Of a DNA stretch of 64,000 nt, positions 38,166-47,523 are shown one piece after another (the stretch's first letter is position 1; every line of letters begins with the position of its first letter). A model generated the notes under the pieces. It saw only the letters and a program-made list of their open reading frames with translations, was not told the DNA's origin and did not search any database. Source of the DNA: Mycobacterium spongiae (lineage in GTDB: Bacteria; Actinomycetota; Actinomycetes; Mycobacteriales; Mycobacteriaceae); assembly GCF_018278905.1 (NCBI RefSeq), contig NZ_CP046600.1, positions 2,108,001 through 2,172,000 of the forward strand. The letters are read 5' to 3'. Position numbers and translations under genes: made by a program.

Positions 38166-38596
38166 CCCAACAAGTGCCAGACAAGGAAACTATTAAGGGA
38201 TTCAACCGCGATATCGTCGATGAGTTCCGGACCAACGATGGCAAGGTCGGCGGGCAGTTCGCCAACGCGGATCTGCTGGTGCTCACCGCCACCGGCGCCA
38301 AGTCCGGCCAACCCAGGGTGACACCGCTGGCGTACTTCCGCATCGATGGCAAGTTGATCATCATCGGATCGTTCGCCGGGTCCGACGTCGATCCAGCCTG
38401 GGTGCACAACTTGCGGGCGAACCCGCAGGCACACGTGGAGGTCGGCACTGACGAGTTCGAGGTGGCCGCGCGCGAACTGCCGTCCGCGGAGCGCGACGAA
38501 CTCTTTTCGAGAATCACCGCGGCGGCGCCGGGCTTCGCTGACTATCAGGCGCGGACAAACAGGGTGATCCCGCTGTTCGAGCTGCGGCGCGCCTAG
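38162..38596 (+). CDS. Ddn-like F420-dependent nitroreductase family protein
   Basis: A 144-residue split beta-barrel protein of the deazaflavin (F420)-dependent nitroreductase family. It has the family motif [19 protein letters not shown] (about 41-59) and the [28 protein letters not shown] block. M. tuberculosis Ddn, which activates nitroimidazole prodrugs, is the best-known member; natural substrates are probably quinones or similar. The ATGA overlap with aspS implies coupled translation. I do not remember a Ddn paralogue at this place in H37Rv. Confidence 0.85.
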   Translation: MTQQVPDKETIKGFNRDIVDEFRTNDGKVGGQFANADLLVLTATGAKSGQPRVTPLAYFRIDGKLIIIGSFAGSDVDPAWVHNLRANPQAHVEVGTDEFEVAARELPSAERDELFSRITAAAPGFADYQARTNRVIPLFELRRA

Positions 38597-38671
38597 CGTT
38601 TTCGGGTGGTCAGAATCAGGCGGGTGGTGAGCCGGGCCGGCCACGCCCCCCGGGGGGAGTAAACAGACGTC

Positions 38672-39721
38672 ATGAGCACCTCTTTGCTGACCGCAGCGGC
38701 CGACGAGGGGCTGGCGGCGATCCGGCGCCTGCGCGTCGCGTTGTGGCCGATCACCCAGTCGTCGGTCGCTGCTGGCCTCGCCTGGTACCTCACTTATGAT
38801 TTGCTGGACCACCCACAGCCGTTCTTCGCGCCGATTTCCGCGGTGGTGTGCATGTCGGCGACCAGCGTGTTGCGGGCGCGACGCGCCGCACAGATGATCG
38901 TCGGGGTGGCGCTCGGGATCGTCCTGGGCGCCGGTGTGAATGGCGTGTTGGGTTCCGGCGAGGTCGCGATGGCGGTCGTGGTGTTCGTCGCGCTGTCGAT
39001 TGCGGTGCTCAGCGCGCGTGGTGTCATCGCGCAAGGCTTGATGTTCGTCAACCAGACTGCCGTCTCCGCCGTGTTGGTCCTGGTGTTTGCCGGTAATGGC
39101 GGTGTGGTCGCCGAGCGCCTCTTTGACTCGTTGATCGGGGGTGGCATCGCGCTGGTGTTCGCGATCTTGCTCTTCCCGGCGGACCCGCTGGCCTTGCTGC
39201 GCGAGGCCCGCGCCGCCGCGTTGGCCGCCGCGCATGACACACTCACTGATCTCGCCAACACGATGAGCGATCCGCCGAGTGCCCCCGCCGACTGGGCGAT
39301 GGCGGCGGTTGACCGACTGCATCGTCAGGTGGGCGAGCTCATCGAGGTCCGGGCCACCGCTGCCTTGGTGGTGCGGCGGGCGCCTCGCCGCTGGCGGCTG
39401 CGCGGCGCGATGCGCGACATCAACGAACAGGTCGAGCACGTGGGTCTGCTGGTCGGTTCCTTGTTGCATCTGGTTCGTATGATCACCCGACCCGACCGGG
39501 GCGAGATTTCCGAACCCGTGCGTTGCGTACTCTCCGATCTCACGGCGGGCGTCGGTCTGGTCGACGCCGATCCCGCGGCGGCGACCGCACGCATGGCGGC
39601 GGCATGCCGCCACATCTCGGCGCTGCGGTCGGTCGCCCGGGACCCCGACGAAGTGGTGCTCGCAGATATCGTCCGAGTGTGTGTCAATGACCTGGAACGG
39701 GTCATCGAGCATCGCGTCTGA
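38672..39721 (+). CDS. FUSC-like integral membrane protein
   Basis: A 349-residue membrane protein (Rv2571c counterpart). The N-terminal half holds about five to six hydrophobic helices (around 28-168) in the FUSC/aromatic-acid-exporter pattern (GLAWYLTYDLLDHPQPFFAPISAVVCM). The C-terminal half is a cytoplasmic helical domain (about 170-349). Related proteins are predicted exporters of aromatic acids, but the substrate here is not shown. It follows the Ddn-like gene by 75 bases. Confidence 0.8.
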   Translation: MSTSLLTAAADEGLAAIRRLRVALWPITQSSVAAGLAWYLTYDLLDHPQPFFAPISAVVCMSATSVLRARRAAQMIVGVALGIVLGAGVNGVLGSGEVAMAVVVFVALSIAVLSARGVIAQGLMFVNQTAVSAVLVLVFAGNGGVVAERLFDSLIGGGIALVFAILLFPADPLALLREARAAALAAAHDTLTDLANTMSDPPSAPADWAMAAVDRLHRQVGELIEVRATAALVVRRAPRRWRLRGAMRDINEQVEHVGLLVGSLLHLVRMITRPDRGEISEPVRCVLSDLTAGVGLVDADPAAATARMAAACRHISALRSVARDPDEVVLADIVRVCVNDLERVIEHRV

Positions 39722-39863
39722 TGCCGGCAGTCCGGGTGACTTGGCGGGAAACTCTGCGGGCAGCTTCGTGGGCGCCCGCGTCAACCACGCCTCGGTGATC
39801 AGCTCCGTGGGAAAGACGGCAACGCGCTCCCGCTATGGTCGCTTGGTAGCGCATGTGCGGGCT

Positions 39864-39894
39864 ATCACGCCGCCACATCCTCATGTGGTGTGAT
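39864..39894 (+). terminator. Hairpin after the FUSC-like gene
   Basis: Nested inverted repeats: CCACAT-CCTC-ATGTGG (39873-39888) inside ATCAC (39864-39868) / GTGAT (39890-39894). It lies 140 bases after the FUSC stop and 125 bases before the transglutaminase start. It could be a terminator or a regulatory stem. The rest of 39722-40018 shows no gene I can support. Confidence 0.4.
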
Positions 39895-40018
39895 CAGCCC
39901 TGCTCGACCGCAGCTGATGCAGAAAGGCATAGATGTCAGCAGGGAGCTCGTTGTCGTGGCCTTCCGGCTGGTGCCCCCCATTGTCCGGTGGGTCTCCGCC
40001 GAGCCCGGCGGTGAGGTG

Positions 40019-40963
40019 ATGGCACCGGAAACTCGCGCAGCCGGCGAAGCGAACGCCCGGGCCAGCCATCGCTACCGAATCACGCACCGCACCGAGTATC
40101 GCTACTCCGACATTGTGACCAGCTCGTACGGTCGCGGGTTTCTCACACCGCTGGACTCGCTGCGGCAGCGCTGCATCGCGCATCGGCTCATCATCGACCC
40201 GACGCCCGCCGACAGCTCCACCACCCGCGACGCCTACGGCAACATCAGCTCCTATTTCCACGTCACCCAGCCACATCGCACGCTCAGCGTTACCAGCGAG
40301 TCCGTCGTCGACGTATCCCCGCCGGCGGCGGGGCTTTACACCAGCGGGCCGGCGCTAGATCCGTGGGAGGCTGCTCGGCCAGCGGGTCTGAAGGGTGCGT
40401 TGGCGACCGAGTTCACCCTGGACTTGAATCCGCCTGAGATCACCGGCGAGGTGCGCGAGTACGCGGCTCCTAGCTTCGTGCCGGAGCGTCCGCTGGTGGA
40501 GGTCTTGCGCGATCTGACGACCCGGATCTTCAACGACTTCACCTACCGTTCGGGGTCGACGACGATTTCCACCGGGGTCAACGAGGTTCTCGCGGCTCGG
40601 GAAGGGGTGTGTCAAGACTTCGCGCGCCTGGCGATCGCCTGTCTGCGAGCCAACGGCCTGGCGGCTAGCTATGTGTCTGGCTATCTGGTCACCGATCCGC
40701 CGCCGGGGAAGGACCGGATGATCGGCGCTGACGCGACTCACGCGTGGGCCGCGGTGTGGACTCCGCAACAGCCAGGTCGGTTTGAGTGGCTGGGCCTTGA
40801 TCCCACCAATGACCAGCTGGTCGACCAACGGTATATCGGGGTGGGGCGGGGCCGCGACTATGCGGATGTGCCGCCCTTGCGGGGCATCATCTACACCAAC
40901 TCCGAGGACAGTGTGATCGATGTCGCTGTTGATGTCGTGCCGTTCGACGGCGACGTGCCGTAG
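40019..40963 (+). CDS. Transglutaminase-like cysteine protein
   Basis: A 314-residue protein (Rv2569c counterpart) with an N-terminal bacterial transglutaminase-associated beta domain (about 18-95) and a papain-like transglutaminase core (about 155-265). The catalytic triad is Cys198 (AREGVCQDFARL), His241 (DATHAWAAVW) and Asp261 (LGLDPTNDQ). There is no signal peptide, so it is cytosolic. Such proteins are found with ATP-grasp/alpha-E and DUF2126 proteins, as here, and may cleave or form isopeptide or amide bonds. I start at ATG 40019, which restores the expected length; a frame-open upstream start adds 43 unsupported residues. Confidence 0.85.
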   Translation: MAPETRAAGEANARASHRYRITHRTEYRYSDIVTSSYGRGFLTPLDSLRQRCIAHRLIIDPTPADSSTTRDAYGNISSYFHVTQPHRTLSVTSESVVDVSPPAAGLYTSGPALDPWEAARPAGLKGALATEFTLDLNPPEITGEVREYAAPSFVPERPLVEVLRDLTTRIFNDFTYRSGSTTISTGVNEVLAAREGVCQDFARLAIACLRANGLAASYVSGYLVTDPPPGKDRMIGADATHAWAAVWTPQQPGRFEWLGLDPTNDQLVDQRYIGVGRGRDYADVPPLRGIIYTNSEDSVIDVAVDVVPFDGDVP

Positions 40964-40997
40964 GCGTGACTGTCCCGCGGCGCGCGCTGGCCAACTC

Positions 40998-43715
40998 TTA
41001 GGCGGGCATGACCCGGCGGACATCGGGTCCCCACAGCGGCTGCATGCCGCCGGGCAGCGTTAGCTGGGTTGCGGTGATGGCCTCGGCGACGTCGCGCAGC
41101 TCGTCGTGGATCCCCGTGAGCAGCTCGGCCAATGTTTCTCGACGCCCGTCGGCCGCGACCTCTTCGAGCTCGGCGGGGTGCGACCGGCGCAGCACGGTGC
41201 TGATCTCATCCACCAACCGCTCGGGGCGCGACGACCCCGAGGAGCCGGGTAGGTCTCTGAGGTCGGCTCGCAGCCGTTGCAGCTGATACACCAACGACCG
41301 CGGGTTCTGCTCGTCGAACAGCATGAGCTCGGCGACGGCGGCAACACTGATCTTGCCCGCGGTGCGGCGCCGGTAGATGACCGCCGATTCACAGGCCACC
41401 AGGGTCGCCTCGATGATGGATTGCTCGGCGGCTGGGCCGCGGGCAGCTGTCAGCATGGCCCGCAGCAGTCCGGTGACCCACAGCCCGCGCTCAATACGTT
41501 TGCCGATGTCCATCATCGTCCAGCCGACGTCGTGCACCATCGACTCGCTGGCCACCCCGGACAGCGTCAGCATCCCGGCGAGCGTCTGCGATTGGGCCGT
41601 CGCGAGCAGCGCGTCGGCCTCGGTGAGCGATTCGGGTGGGTCGAACCTGCTCGGCAGCGCGTGCTCCACGTTTGCGAGCACCATCCACGTGTCGTTGGAC
41701 AGCTGGTCGCGCACCGCCCTGGCGGCCAAGGCCAACCCGTCCACTGCCTGAACGAGGGAACCTGGTCGCTGTGGGTCCACCGTCAGCGACCACAGTGTTG
41801 ACGGGGCAACCGCGATCATCTCCGCGCGGTCGTCAGCGTTGTCGGCACCGGTTCCCGTGTCGGTCCCGGTGATGCGTCCCAGCGCAGCCATCAACGCCGG
41901 CACGCACTCGCTTTCTTCCGTGTCCTGGTGGTGGCGGAAGATGTGGTAGCGCTCGCGGGTAACGATCAGCAGTCGGGCCATATTCTCCGCACGTTCGCCA
42001 TAGCGGCCGAGCCAGAAAAGGTCGGACAACACCCGCGGAGAGCTGACCGCCCAGGTGCCCGCTCCGGTCTTCGCCGGCGGTGCCAGCGTCGGCTCCAACG
42101 ACGTGAGGGTTACCGCCTCGGCATGCGCACGCTCGGTTGGTCGCACCCAGACATCTTTTGCTGCAACGGTTTTCAGCGTATATGCGGCTGGCCCGGGCGC
42201 CAGCACGTAGCCCAGGCCGCCGATCATGGGGGCATAGCCGCTGCGTTGCGCGACAGTGAACAAGCGCATGCCGACTCCAGCCGACGACAACACTCCGGCG
42301 TGGTCGGTCGGCGCCGACGAGAACTGCGGTAGCTCTTGGCCAACCCACTGCCACGGCATGTGCTCGATCCGCATCGCCAGCTGGGCCAGTTGCAGCGACG
42401 AAAGCGTTGGTCCGACAAGGGTTTCCCCGCCCACGGTGGACTTGATCAGAAGCGAGGGCAGATTCGCCAGGAGGTGCGAGCGTTCGCTGTCGATGCCGCC
42501 CCAGTAGACGGGTGCGGTGTGCAAGAGCGGGGTTTCGGCGAGCAGACGTTCGGCCAGCTCGGGCAGAAAGCGCAACAGCCCGGGGTTTTCCAAGATGCCG
42601 CTGCCCAGCGTGTTGACAACGGTGACCGTTCCGCGGTGTTGCGCCTCGACCAAACCGGCCACGCCCAGCCGAGAATCAGCGCGCAGATCCAGCGGATCCA
42701 AATAATCCGCATCGACACGGCGCAGCACAACGTCGACCTGCTTCAGCGTGCCCAGCGAGCGCATCCACAGCTTGCCGTCGCGCACCACCAGATCGGGGCT
42801 TTCCACGAGCGGAAAGCCAAGCAGGGTCGCCAAGTACGCCTGGTCAAAAGCGGTCTCAGAGTAGATCCCCGGACTGAGCACAACGACTACCGGGTCTTGG
42901 GCGACATCGGGCGCCGCGTCGAGCAGGGCGAGCCGCAGCGCTTGGGCGAACGGTGTCGCCGGTCGCGGCACAATGCTCTCGTAGAGGTCCGGAATCGCGT
43001 TGGCGACAACACGGCGGTCGGCGAGCGCGTACCCGGCTCCCGAGGGCGCTTGTGTCCAGTCGGCGTTGACCTGAAAACTGCCGTCCGGCAGGCGGCTGAG
43101 GTCCGCGGCATGCATGAAAAGCTGGTGACGCCCGGGCACCTCGATTCCGTTGGCCGCACGCACGTAGCCGGGATGGGCGAACAGCAGTTCGGCTGGTAGG
43201 AGACCCTCACTGAGCAAGGTGCGGGGCCCGTACAGGTCCGCGAGCACGGCATCGAGCAGCCGCGACCGCTGTACCAAGCCGGCCTCCAGCACTTCCCAAT
43301 CGGCCGCGGAGATCACCAGCGGCAACGTGTCGATGTGCCAGGGCCCCGGCTCCAGGCCGTGGGCGCTCGGTACTCCCTCCCGGCTGGGATCGACCTCGTT
43401 GTAGGTGATGCCGTCGTGGTCGATCAGGCTGTGCACTACCGAGCGCAGTCGGTCCAGCCCGACCCTGCCACGCTCGGCGACCGTGTCGGCCAGCTCGACC
43501 CAGGCTTCCCGCACGTTGCCGTGTTCGTCGACGAACTCGTCGTAGCCGATCCCCGGGCCCTCTGGGCTGGCGGGTCGCAGGTCGAACAACGCTTCCTGGG
43601 CGCGCGCGGTGCGGTACCCGGCCAGTAAGTTGTCGACGTCGTAGCGGTCGCCCGGGGCCGCCGCTGGGCTAGCCGGGTCAACTGCAAATTGTTGTGCCAT
43701 CTTTGCCGACGCCAT
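40998..43715 (-). CDS. Circularly permuted ATP-grasp / alpha-E domain protein
   Basis: A 905-residue fusion (Rv2567 counterpart). The first part (about 60-490) is the circularly permuted ATP-grasp type (DUF404/407), with conserved segments such as PGIYSETAFDQAYLATLLGFPLVE and NTLGSGILENPGLLRFLP. The second part (about 560-890) is the helical alpha-E domain (DUF403; LSDLFWLGRYGERAENMARLL). ATP-grasp enzymes join a carboxylate to an amine or thiol, so an amide-ligase role, perhaps peptide tagging, is predicted; no substrate is known. The ATG at 43713-43715 overlaps the stop of the upstream gene (TAATG), so the two are coupled. It is convergent with the small transglutaminase gene, 34 bases away. 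Confidence 0.88.
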   Translation of the reverse strand: MASAKMAQQFAVDPASPAAAPGDRYDVDNLLAGYRTARAQEALFDLRPASPEGPGIGYDEFVDEHGNVREAWVELADTVAERGRVGLDRLRSVVHSLIDHDGITYNEVDPSREGVPSAHGLEPGPWHIDTLPLVISAADWEVLEAGLVQRSRLLDAVLADLYGPRTLLSEGLLPAELLFAHPGYVRAANGIEVPGRHQLFMHAADLSRLPDGSFQVNADWTQAPSGAGYALADRRVVANAIPDLYESIVPRPATPFAQALRLALLDAAPDVAQDPVVVVLSPGIYSETAFDQAYLATLLGFPLVESPDLVVRDGKLWMRSLGTLKQVDVVLRRVDADYLDPLDLRADSRLGVAGLVEAQHRGTVTVVNTLGSGILENPGLLRFLPELAERLLAETPLLHTAPVYWGGIDSERSHLLANLPSLLIKSTVGGETLVGPTLSSLQLAQLAMRIEHMPWQWVGQELPQFSSAPTDHAGVLSSAGVGMRLFTVAQRSGYAPMIGGLGYVLAPGPAAYTLKTVAAKDVWVRPTERAHAEAVTLTSLEPTLAPPAKTGAGTWAVSSPRVLSDLFWLGRYGERAENMARLLIVTRERYHIFRHHQDTEESECVPALMAALGRITGTDTGTGADNADDRAEMIAVAPSTLWSLTVDPQRPGSLVQAVDGLALAARAVRDQLSNDTWMVLANVEHALPSRFDPPESLTEADALLATAQSQTLAGMLTLSGVASESMVHDVGWTMMDIGKRIERGLWVTGLLRAMLTAARGPAAEQSIIEATLVACESAVIYRRRTAGKISVAAVAELMLFDEQNPRSLVYQLQRLRADLRDLPGSSGSSRPERLVDEISTVLRRSHPAELEEVAADGRRETLAELLTGIHDELRDVAEAITATQLTLPGGMQPLWGPDVRRVMPA

Positions 43716-46700
43716 TACTGCTGCACGGTACGCACGCGTCGCAGGTCGAGGATGCCCGGCGCGCCGACGTCGGTGAAGATCCTGGCCTGCTTTTCCTTGA
43801 TGCCGGACAGGTCGACCTTGCCCGGGGTGAATCCGATCGCCTCGAAGCGCCGGGCGCGGCGCGACTCGGCCTCGACAGCGTTGACGGGTGGCTCGTCGTA
43901 CGCCCGTCCCCCGGGGTGGGTGACGTGGTAGGTGCAACCGCCGCGCGATGTTGCGGTGGTGAGGTCGATCAGTTCGAATTGCAACGGGCTGTCGACGGTG
44001 ATGGTCGGATGCAGGGCGCTGGGTGGCTGCCACGCCTTGAATCGCACGCCGCCGACGTGGATATCGGGGTTGTCGGTGGCCAGTAGCGGCACCGGGTAGC
44101 CGTTGCAGGTCACCACGTAGCGGTGGCGGTCGGCGCCGATGATGCGGACCTGAATCCGTTCCACTGACGAGTCCACGTATCGGGCGGTGCCGGTGCCGGT
44201 GGACTCCTCGCCCAAGGTGTTCCACGGCTCGATCGCGTTGCGCAGCTCGATCTCCACACCGTCGAAGACAGCGGTGCCGATGCGCGGGAACCGGAATTCG
44301 GTGAACGGGTCCAGCCAGCTGGTCTCGAAGGCGACGCCGTGCGCGCGCAGGTCGGCGGCCACATCGGCGATGTCATGGATCACAAAGTGCGGCAACAGGT
44401 AGCGGCCGTGCAGGTTGGCGCCGTGGTGGATCAGTGGGGCGCGCAGCGGCTGGTCCCAGAACCAGGCCACCAACGAGCGCACGAGCAGCGACTGGACCAT
44501 CGCCATCTGCAGGTGCGGAGGCATTTCGAACCCCCGCAGCTCCAGCAGGCCGAGTCTGCCTCGCGAGCTGTCGGGGCTGAAGAGCTTGTCGATGCAGAAC
44601 TCGGCCCGATGGGTGTTGCCGGTGATGTCGGTGAGCAGGTGCCGCAGCGCGCGGTCGGTCACCCAGGGTTGTGGACGTCCGCCGCCGGAATGCGGAGACA
44701 GCCGGGCGATCTCGGCGAACGCGATTTCCAGTTCGTAGAGCGCTTCGGCTCGGCCCTCGTCAACTCGAGGGGCCTGCGACGTCGTTCCGACGAATCGTCC
44801 GGCGAACAGGTAGGACAGCGACGGATGCCGCTGCCAGTAGGTCAGCAATGAGACCAGGAGGTCCGGGCGGCGCAATAGCGGCGAGTCGGCGGGCGTGACG
44901 CCGCCCAGCGTGATGTGGTTGCCACCGCCGGTGCCGCTGTGTGCGCCGTCGACGTCGAACGATTCGGTGGCCAAGCGGGCCAGTCGGGCCTGTGCGTAGA
45001 GGGTTTCCAGCTGTTGGCGTTGTTCGTCGAAACTGGCGGTGGGCGCCACGTTGACCTCGATGACCCCGGGGTCGGGAGTGATAGTCGTGGACTTCAGCCG
45101 AGGGTCCGGCGGCGGGCCGTAGCCCTCGATCACGACCGGGCAGCTCTGTGCCGCCGCGGCGGCTTCCACTCGGGCAATCAAGTCGACGAAGTGTTCCAGC
45201 GCCTCGGTGGGAGGCATGTAGATATAGAGCAGGCCATCCCGAACCTCGCCGACCACTGCGGTCGTCGGTGCCGTATCGGGGTCCTCGAGCACCGCCTTGG
45301 TCGGTTCGATCGTGCCGGACTCCGTGGTCAACGCATCCTTGTCGGCCACCGGGTCGGCGTCGAATCTCGCCCGCGGCGGCCGCCAGCTGATCGAATCCAG
45401 CGGCAGCCGAAGACCCGCAGGAGAATCTCCTTCGAGCAACACGATGCGCCCACGGCGTAGCTGCCAGTCCGCACTGGCCCAGCCCTGGTCGTCGTCGCGG
45501 CGATGGAGCGGCAGCACGAACGCCGCGGGGGAGGAGACGGACTCGTCGAGGCGCTGTAGCAGGGCCTGACGCTGGGCAGCGGTATCGGCGACGCTGTCGG
45601 GGTCGTCGTCTGGGCCGAGGTCGTCGCCCGGCTCCACCGGATCGCCGGCGGGCATGCGCACTGCGGCCGTGAGCCGGCTCAGCGGGTCTTCGTATGCCGG
45701 CCGCACTTGGGAGAGCGGCAGCCCTAGGTCGTCGGCGATCCGGGCGAGTACCCGGCAGGCCGCCTGGCTCTCGCCCGGTTCGTCGTCGGGCTTGTTGGGC
45801 GTGGTGCGCTCACTCTGCTCTTGTCGCTCACGTTCCCACGGGTCGGCCAGCAGCGCGGCGTCCTGCCACAGTGGTCGCCCGTCGGTGCGCCAGTAGAGCG
45901 AAATCTGCCAGCGCGGCAACGGCTCTCCCGGATACCACCTACCCTGCCCGCGGTGGATCAATCCGTGCGGAGCCCACGCCGCTTTGAGACGTGCGGCTAG
46001 CTCGGATGCCCGCTGGCGCTTGTGCGGGCCGTCGGCCTCTGTCCTCCATTCCTCGTCGACCTGGTTGTCGACCGACACGAATGTCGGCTCGCCGCCGACG
46101 GTGAGGCGTGCGTCCGCGGCGGCCAGTCGGTCGTCGACCTGCCGGCCGACCTCGCCGATCGTCTTCCAGGCCGTATCGGTGTAGGGCAAGGTGACTCGCG
46201 GGTCTTCGTGGACGCGGGTGACGGTGTTGGTGAATTCCAGCACCGTGTCGCAGATATCGGTGCCACCACTGATGGGTGCGGCGGACGCGGGATGCGGTGT
46301 GGCGGCCAACGGGATGTGGCCCTCACCGGCGATCAGCCCTGAGGTGGGGTCCAGCCCGATCCAGCCCGCGCCCGGGATGTACACCTCGGTCCAGGCGTGC
46401 AGGTCGGTGAAGTCCGCGGCTGGCCCCGAGGGTCCGTCGAGCGCCTCGATGTCGGAGGCCAGCTGCACGAGGTAGCCGGACACGAAGCGGGCGGCCAGTC
46501 CCATCTGGCGCAGGATCGACACCAACAGCCAGGCCGAGTCCCGGCACGAGCCGACACCGGTGCGCAGCGTGAAATCCGGTGTCTGGACTCCAGGCTCCAT
46601 GCGCACGCTGTAGCCGACGTCAGCGTTGATTGCGCGGTTGAGCGCGACCAAGAAGTCGATCGTGCGGGTGCCGGTTGGAACCGCAAAGTTACGCACCCAG

Positions 46701-47116
46701 GCCGCGACGAGCTCGCCGGGGCCCGACCCGTCGCCGTCCTCGTCGACGGGCCGCAGGTACGGTTCCAAGTCATCGGCCAGCGCCCTCGGATAAGTCAAAC
46801 CCGCGGCTGGCCACGTCTCGGCCCAGTCCTCGATAAAGAAGTCGAACGGATTGATCACCTTGAGGTCGGCGATCAGCCCGACGGTGATGGTCAGTTGTCG
46901 CGTGGGATTCGGAAAAACCAAGCGGGCAAGGAAATTACCGACCGCGTCCTGTTGCCAGTTGATGAAGTGATCGGTGGGCTCGATGCGCAGCGAGTAGGCC
47001 TCGATCGCAGTGCGGCAGTGCGGGGCCGGGCGCAGCCGCACGATGTGCGGAGACACCCCGACCAGGCGGTCAAAGGTGTAGCTGGTGCGGTGCTCCAGCG
47101 CAACTTTGATGCTCAT
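43715..47116 (-). CDS. Transglutaminase-DUF2126 protein
   Basis: A 1133-residue protein (Rv2566 counterpart). The N-terminal ~290 residues are a transglutaminase module with the triad Cys191 (GVGSCRDSAWLL), His240 (DLHAWTEVYI) and Asp256 (IGLDPTSG). The remaining ~830 residues are the large DUF2126 domain, with conserved blocks such as EPTFVSVDNQVDEEW, RWYPGEPLPRWQ and GTGGGNHITLGG; its fold and activity are not established. No signal peptide. It is translated together with the ATP-grasp/alpha-E protein downstream. The triad and context suggest a peptide-bond or amide modifying system in the cytosol. Confidence 0.88.
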   Translation of the reverse strand: MSIKVALEHRTSYTFDRLVGVSPHIVRLRPAPHCRTAIEAYSLRIEPTDHFINWQQDAVGNFLARLVFPNPTRQLTITVGLIADLKVINPFDFFIEDWAETWPAAGLTYPRALADDLEPYLRPVDEDGDGSGPGELVAAWVRNFAVPTGTRTIDFLVALNRAINADVGYSVRMEPGVQTPDFTLRTGVGSCRDSAWLLVSILRQMGLAARFVSGYLVQLASDIEALDGPSGPAADFTDLHAWTEVYIPGAGWIGLDPTSGLIAGEGHIPLAATPHPASAAPISGGTDICDTVLEFTNTVTRVHEDPRVTLPYTDTAWKTIGEVGRQVDDRLAAADARLTVGGEPTFVSVDNQVDEEWRTEADGPHKRQRASELAARLKAAWAPHGLIHRGQGRWYPGEPLPRWQISLYWRTDGRPLWQDAALLADPWERERQEQSERTTPNKPDDEPGESQAACRVLARIADDLGLPLSQVRPAYEDPLSRLTAAVRMPAGDPVEPGDDLGPDDDPDSVADTAAQRQALLQRLDESVSSPAAFVLPLHRRDDDQGWASADWQLRRGRIVLLEGDSPAGLRLPLDSISWRPPRARFDADPVADKDALTTESGTIEPTKAVLEDPDTAPTTAVVGEVRDGLLYIYMPPTEALEHFVDLIARVEAAAAAQSCPVVIEGYGPPPDPRLKSTTITPDPGVIEVNVAPTASFDEQRQQLETLYAQARLARLATESFDVDGAHSGTGGGNHITLGGVTPADSPLLRRPDLLVSLLTYWQRHPSLSYLFAGRFVGTTSQAPRVDEGRAEALYELEIAFAEIARLSPHSGGGRPQPWVTDRALRHLLTDITGNTHRAEFCIDKLFSPDSSRGRLGLLELRGFEMPPHLQMAMVQSLLVRSLVAWFWDQPLRAPLIHHGANLHGRYLLPHFVIHDIADVAADLRAHGVAFETSWLDPFTEFRFPRIGTAVFDGVEIELRNAIEPWNTLGEESTGTGTARYVDSSVERIQVRIIGADRHRYVVTCNGYPVPLLATDNPDIHVGGVRFKAWQPPSALHPTITVDSPLQFELIDLTTATSRGGCTYHVTHPGGRAYDEPPVNAVEAESRRARRFEAIGFTPGKVDLSGIKEKQARIFTDVGAPGILDLRRVRTVQQ

Positions 47117-47523
47117 AGCTGCTGATCAGATCACACCGGCCAGACCGCCGCAGCGCGTGCCGGTAGGGACGGCCGCGCCAACCCAGTGCGGGTGACGGGC
47201 GGTGGTGCCAATGACGGTCCCGGATAACGGCTCTAGGACCGCGGCGGGTGGGTCAGGTTGAGTCCGCAGACCCTATTTGCCGCCGCCGGCGATTCCTGTC
47301 TGGTGGCATGCCACCGTGGCCGATGACGCCGTGGCACCGGCGGGCTGGGATGGCGCCGATTCCGCTCCCCGACGTGCTCATCGTCCACCGTTGTCGAAAC
47401 GAATGGAACCGCCAGTTCGGGGGCAAGACACGTCCGCGATGGCAGACACTGGCGCACCGCGCTGTGCCGGTGCGCTTACCGCAAACACGCGGCGCCCAAA
47501 TGCCGACTGGCGTCGCCTGGCGG
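47117..47523. other. Intergenic region where the H37Rv Rv2561-Rv2565 genes would lie
   Basis: About 400 bases with no gene I can support; open frames here have no family features. In H37Rv, as I remember it, an esterase-like gene and glnQ-type transport genes sit between the two neighbours. It must contain the promoter of the DUF2126 gene. Confidence 0.5.

Noticed and set aside
38153..39784. A 543-codon minus-strand frame across the Ddn-like and FUSC genes
   Set aside because: It is His/Arg-rich shadow sequence spanning two well-supported plus-strand genes.
43716..44225. Upstream extension of the ATP-grasp/alpha-E gene by 170 residues
   Set aside because: This is the DUF2126 gene read in another frame. 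The TAATG overlap at 43713-43717 gives a normal coupled start.
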